Translations under genes and position numbers: made by a program
Notes under the pieces: model-generated
What the model was told of the DNA's origin: nothing
Seen by the model: the letters and a program-made list of their open reading frames with translations, nothing else
Database searches by the model: none
In this document: positions 60,363 to 64,000 of the stretch, piece by piece
Position numbering within the stretch: the stretch's first letter is position 1
Layout: each line of letters starts with the position of its first letter
Assembly (NCBI RefSeq): GCF_035918235.1
Contig: NZ_CP109485.1
Location: forward strand, 4,960,001-5,024,000
Reading direction: 5' to 3'
Source of the DNA: Streptomyces sp. NBC_01445
GTDB lineage: Bacteria; Actinomycetota; Actinomycetes; Streptomycetales; Streptomycetaceae
Length of the DNA: 64,000 nucleotides

Positions 60363-62768
60363 TCAGGAAACCACCGCCGGGTCCGCCGGCTGCTTCGGTA
60401 CGTGGTCGGAGTTGTCGTCGTCGCCGACCGTGATGCCGCGCCTCTTGGAGACATAAACGGAACCGACGATCACGCCGATCGACAGCACGGCGACGACGAT
60501 CCGTACGCCCAGGCTCGCGTCCGCCCCGTAGCTGAACTTGACGACCGCGGGCGCGATGAGGAGCGCCACCAGGTTCATCACCTTCAGCAGCGGGTTGATC
60601 GCGGGCCCGGCCGTGTCCTTGAACGGGTCGCCGACCGTGTCGCCGATGACGGTCGCGGCGTGGGCCTCACTGCCCTTGCCGCCGAAGTGCCCGTCTTCGA
60701 CGAGCTTCTTCGCGTTGTCCCACGCGCCACCGGAGTTGGCGAGGAAGACCGCCATCAGCGTCCCGGTGCCGATCGCGCCGGCAAGGAACGAACCGAGGGC
60801 ACCGACGCCGAGCGTGAAGCCGATCGCGATGGGCGCGAGAACGGCGAGTAGACCCGGCGTGGCCAACTCCCGCAGCGCGTCCTTCGTACAGATGTCGACG
60901 ACGCGCCCGTACTCCGGCGTCTCCGTGTAGTCCATGATCCCGGGGTGTTCGCGGAACTGCCGCCGCACCTCGTAGACCACGGCACCCGCGGACCGCGACA
61001 CCGCGTTGATCGCGAGCCCGGAGAAGAGGAACACGACCGCCGCGCCGGCGATCAGGCCCACCAGGTTGTTGGGCTGCGAGATGTCCATCACGAGGTTCAT
61101 CGGGCCGCCGTCGCCGACCTTCTCGCCGACGTCCTGGGCGGCGGAGACGATCGCGTCACGGTAGGACCCGAAGAGCGCCGAGGCCGCCAGTACAGCCGTG
61201 GCGATGGCGATTCCCTTGGTGATGGCCTTGGTCGTGTTGCCCACGGCGTCCAGGTCGGTGAGGACCTGCGCACCCGATCCCGTCACATCGCCGGACATCT
61301 CGGCGATGCCCTGCGCGTTGTCGGAGACGGGCCCGAAGGTGTCCATGGCGACGATGACGCCGACCGTGGTCAGCAGGCCCGTGCCCGCGAGGGCGACGGC
61401 GAACAGCGCCAGCATGATCGACGTGCCGCCGAGCAGGAACGCCCCGTACACGCCGAGACCGATCAACAGGGCGGTGTAGACGGCCGATTCGAGGCCGACG
61501 GAGATTCCGGCGAGCACGACGGTGGCGGGTCCGGTGAGCGACGACTTGCCGATGTCGCGCACCGGGCGCCGGCTGGTCTCGGTGAAGTAGCCCGTGAGCT
61601 GCTGGATCAGCGCGGCAAGCACGATGCCGATCGCCACGGCGACGAGGGCCAGGATCCGCGGATCGCCGTCCTTCACCTTGATCGCCGCGTCGGTGATGCC
61701 GTTGAGCTCGGCATACGTCCCCGGCAAATAGGTGTAGACGGCTACGGCCACAAGGGCGAGCGAGATGACCGCGGAGATGAAGAACCCGCGGTTGATGGCA
61801 CTCATGCCGCTGCGGTCGGACCGGCGCGGCGCTACGGCGAAGATGCCGATCATCGCCGTCACTACGCCGATCGCGGGAACGATCAGCGGGAAGGCGAGCC
61901 CGGAGTCGCCGAAGGCCACCTTGCCGAGGATCAGCGCGGCGACCAGCGTGACGGCGTACGACTCGAAGAGGTCGGCGGCCATACCGGCGCAGTCGCCGAC
62001 GTTGTCGCCCACGTTGTCGGCGATGGTCGCGGCATTACGCGGATCATCCTCCGGAATGCCCTTTTCGACCTTGCCGACCAGGTCGGCGCCGACGTCGGCG
62101 GCCTTGGTGAAGATGCCGCCTCCGACACGCATGAACATCGCGATGAGCGCCGCACCGAGGCCAAATCCTTCGAGGACCTTGGGCGCGTCGGCCGCGTAGA
62201 CCAGCACGACACAGGAGGCGCCGAGCAGGCCCAGCCCCACCGTGAACATGCCGACTACGCCACCCGTGCGAAAAGCGATCTTCATGGCCTTGTGCGAGAC
62301 AACGGTGAGATCCTTTTCCGGCTCGCCTTCCGCCGGGGTGGCCTCCCTGGCCGCGGCGGCGACGCGCACATTGCTGCGCACCGCCAGCCACATTCCGATG
62401 TATCCGGTGGTGGCCGAGAACACCGCGCCGATCAAGAAGAAGATCGAGCGCCCGGCTCGCTGATTCCAATCGTCCGCGGGCAGCAGCATGAGCAGGAAGA
62501 ACACCACGACGGCGAATACCGCGAGGGTCCGCAGCTGCCGCCCGAGATAGGCATTCGCGCCTTCCTGGACCGCTGCCGCGATCTTCTTCATGCTGTCGGT
62601 GCCCTCGCCTGCCGCCAGCACCTGGCGTACGAGCACTGCGGCCACCACGAGGGCGGCGAGCGCGACGATGCCGATCACCATGACGATGAGCCGGTTGTCG
62701 TCGGTCAGGACCGCGGCTGCGAAGGTTGAGGGGTGGTCAAACGCTTGAGGGGTAGAAAGCCCCGCCAT
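60363..62768 (-). CDS. hppA: Proton-translocating pyrophosphatase HppA (K+-independent type)
   Basis: An 801-residue membrane pump coupling PPi hydrolysis to proton export. Signature KAADVGADLVGKVEKGIPED DPRNAAT (split here), with the Asp cluster of the active site, and DNVGDNVGDCAGMAADLFES follow. Sixteen or so transmembrane helices fit the length. In GNTTKAITKG a Lys occupies the place that is Ala in K+-dependent enzymes, so it should not need potassium. AAGGAGG lies 4-5 nt before the ATG. A -10-like TACAAT lies at 62816-62811. It works beside the soluble Ppa in the same genome. Confidence 0.97.
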   Translation of the reverse strand: MAGLSTPQAFDHPSTFAAAVLTDDNRLIVMVIGIVALAALVVAAVLVRQVLAAGEGTDSMKKIAAAVQEGANAYLGRQLRTLAVFAVVVFFLLMLLPADDWNQRAGRSIFFLIGAVFSATTGYIGMWLAVRSNVRVAAAAREATPAEGEPEKDLTVVSHKAMKIAFRTGGVVGMFTVGLGLLGASCVVLVYAADAPKVLEGFGLGAALIAMFMRVGGGIFTKAADVGADLVGKVEKGIPEDDPRNAATIADNVGDNVGDCAGMAADLFESYAVTLVAALILGKVAFGDSGLAFPLIVPAIGVVTAMIGIFAVAPRRSDRSGMSAINRGFFISAVISLALVAVAVYTYLPGTYAELNGITDAAIKVKDGDPRILALVAVAIGIVLAALIQQLTGYFTETSRRPVRDIGKSSLTGPATVVLAGISVGLESAVYTALLIGLGVYGAFLLGGTSIMLALFAVALAGTGLLTTVGVIVAMDTFGPVSDNAQGIAEMSGDVTGSGAQVLTDLDAVGNTTKAITKGIAIATAVLAASALFGSYRDAIVSAAQDVGEKVGDGGPMNLVMDISQPNNLVGLIAGAAVVFLFSGLAINAVSRSAGAVVYEVRRQFREHPGIMDYTETPEYGRVVDICTKDALRELATPGLLAVLAPIAIGFTLGVGALGSFLAGAIGTGTLMAVFLANSGGAWDNAKKLVEDGHFGGKGSEAHAATVIGDTVGDPFKDTAGPAINPLLKVMNLVALLIAPAVVKFSYGADASLGVRIVVAVLSIGVIVGSVYVSKRRGITVGDDDNSDHVPKQPADPAVVS

Positions 62769-63099
62769 TCGTCCTCCTTGACGCTTGGGCTGAGCTCAAG
62801 ATGTGGACGGATTGTAGGGAGCGGCGCCTGATCAAAACAGTGCGCGAGAAACGGAATTTGCCATCCGTTACTACCCGGCAAATGATCGTCCAACACGATG
62901 GGCGCACAAGAAGCAGTAATGCCCTGAAAGCATTGAGGCTTGATCCAATTATGATCGACGATCTAGGGAATGCAAATAGGCCCTGCTCACCGGGGTGAAG
63001 GCAGGGCCTGGAACCAGAAACGATCACATGGGGGCAGCGTCGAGCGGAGCCACGGACGGGCGAATCAGGGGGCGTTGCGTGGACGCCGGGTGGACCGCG
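62769..63099. other. Gap between the bldG unit and hppA
   Basis: 331 nt without a convincing gene, more AT-rich than its neighbours. It holds the hppA ribosome site, a -10-like TACAAT (62816-62811, leftward) and the hairpin at 62978-63009. Confidence 0.6.
62978..63009 (-). terminator. Terminator after the bldG-rsbW-like unit
   Basis: AGGCCCTGC (62978-62986) pairs with GCAGGGCCT (63001-63009), and inner TCACC pairs with GGTGA, with a 2-nt bulge. Leftward it is followed by ATTTGC. It is 91 nt past the stop of the RsbW-like gene. Confidence 0.7.
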
Positions 63100-63537
63100 T
63101 CAAGACGGAAGAGTCGCCGGCGTGGTCGGCCAAGTCATCCGAATGAGTCCACCGGACTCGTCCGCAGTGACCTCCACATCGTCGACAAGGCCACTGATGA
63201 CGGCGAGGCCCATGTCGTCCTCGCCCTCCGCCGCCAGATCGTCCGCCCCGCCGGGCGCGCCGGACGACTGCTCGCCGGGAACGCTCCGCGGAGCCTCGTC
63301 CCCGACCTCGATGGAGAACTGCTTCTCCTCCTCAGTGAGAAGGACCCGAACGGGTGCAGTGATACCGCTGCTCCGGTGAAGACCGACGGCGCGGCTGCAG
63401 GCCTCGCCGACAGCGAGCCTGACCTCGTCGAGCACGGCCTCGTCCACTCCGGCCCTGCGCGCCACCGCGGCCGCCACCAGACGGGCGGTCCTGACATGCT
63501 CGGGCTGCGCACTGAATCGGAGTTCGACGGTGGCCAT
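63100..63537 (-). CDS. RsbW-like anti-sigma factor / serine kinase downstream of bldG
   Basis: A 145-residue GHKL ATPase: MATVELRFSAQPEHVRTARL start, N box LDEVRLAVGEACSRAVGLHR and G box DDMGLAVISGLVDDVEV. The N box has Cys-Ser where Asn-Ala is usual, which may weaken ATP binding. ATG 63537 is chosen because GAGGGGG lies just upstream. It follows bldG by 97 nt and is expected to bind or phosphorylate BldG. The C-terminus (DESGGLIRMTWPTTP) is typical. Confidence 0.88.
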   Translation of the reverse strand: MATVELRFSAQPEHVRTARLVAAAVARRAGVDEAVLDEVRLAVGEACSRAVGLHRSSGITAPVRVLLTEEEKQFSIEVGDEAPRSVPGEQSSGAPGGADDLAAEGEDDMGLAVISGLVDDVEVTADESGGLIRMTWPTTPATLPS

Positions 63538-63634
63538 GCATCCCCCTCGGATGTACGGGCGTGCTCTGAAGGGACCGGGCCATCGGCCCGGCCCCCACTT
63601 CCGCTCAGCCACCGGCCTGTGGGCCGGTGACCGA

Positions 63635-63976
63635 TCAGTCGGTAGCCGCTACGGCTTCCTCGACCGAGGTGTGAATGGGGAACACCTTGGTCAGGCCGGT
63701 GATACGGAAGATCTTGAGAATGCGCTCCTGGTTACAGACCAGTCGCAGCGAGCCCTCATGGGCCCGCACTCGCTTCAGACCGCCCACCAGTACGCCGAGC
63801 CCGGTGGAGTCGAGGAAATCGACTCCCTCCATGTCGACGACAAGGTGGAAGCTGCCGTCGTTCACCAGCTCGACCAGCTGCTCTCGCAGCTTGGGCGCGG
63901 TATATACATCGATTTCGCCACCGACCTCGACGACCGTACGATCGCCGACGGTACGGGTCGACAGGGACAGGTCCAC
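63635..63976 (-). CDS. bldG: Anti-sigma factor antagonist BldG
   Basis: A 113-residue STAS-domain protein identical in pattern to Streptomyces BldG, required for aerial growth and antibiotic production. The phosphorylatable Ser57 is in [14 protein letters not shown]; phosphorylation by RsbW-type kinases inactivates it. [20 protein letters not shown] is the start, from GTG 63976 with GGAGG 5 nt upstream. It is followed by its RsbW-like gene. The second RsbW-like protein in this window (23603-24226) is another possible partner. Confidence 0.97.
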
Positions 63977-64000
63977 GGATCCTCCAGCACCTTGCTATCG

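Overview
This 64 kb window is chromosomal DNA from a Streptomyces or very close relative. GC is about 70 percent, GTG starts and 4-nt start/stop overlaps are common, and the gene content and order follow the conserved core of a Streptomyces chromosome: mprF-like, folP-folB-folK, folE-ftsH-hpt-tilS, dacB/ppa, tipA, gadB, the alternative ribosomal-protein set, holB-tmk-topA, hppA and bldG.

Layout. 1-12.1 kb is housekeeping: the end of a lysyltransferase-like gene, a rightward folate operon (folP, an NTF2-like gene, folB, folK, a DUF3180 gene), then a leftward run of dacB, a zincin-like protease, tilS, hpt, ftsH and folE, with ppa divergent from dacB. 12.1-18.7 kb has a ThrE-type exporter, a DedA protein, a YbjQ protein, a TipA-type thiopeptide sensor with its operator, and a ClC-like channel next to glutamate decarboxylase. 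18.7-25.2 kb is accessory regulation: a drug-type ABC exporter with a PadR regulator and AT-rich operators, a VOC/ArsR/SRPBCC operon under an unusually clear operator-promoter, and a DUF397/RsbW-like/XRE trio. 25.4-29.5 kb holds an aldehyde dehydrogenase and the zinc-independent ribosomal proteins uS18, bL31B, bL33, bL28 and uS14 with a CobW-like protein, expected to be Zur-controlled.

29.5-47.5 kb is the most variable part: a lipoprotein, an FUSC protein, a DUF2786 protein, a MacB/FtsX-type ABC system, several short-period tandem arrays, a frameshifted LuxR-type remnant, an oxidoreductase, a nitrilase-type hydrolase, a family A polymerase, a frameshifted SigE-type sigma factor with its membrane partner, a TnpB-only IS200/IS605-type element, an AhpD-like protein and an LRV-repeat protein. 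47.6-64 kb returns to core: tRNA-Thr(CGU), a secreted tripeptidyl-aminopeptidase-like lipoprotein, holB, a membrane-fused dTMP kinase, topA, a methyltransferase, a small lipoprotein, the proton-pumping pyrophosphatase hppA, and the RsbW-like gene with bldG.

I see no biosynthetic gene cluster, prophage or CRISPR array. The points most worth a second look are: the TipA homologue with a displaced drug-binding cysteine; the ArsR-type and Zur-type promoters, whose operators fill the -35/-10 spacer and lead to leaderless starts; a 39-bp in-frame triplication inside the CobW gene; a CTG start on bL28; two likely frameshifted regulators; a near-identical 23-bp element upstream of both DUF397 and its RsbW-like neighbour; and helically phased AGATCT palindromes beside the methyltransferase gene.
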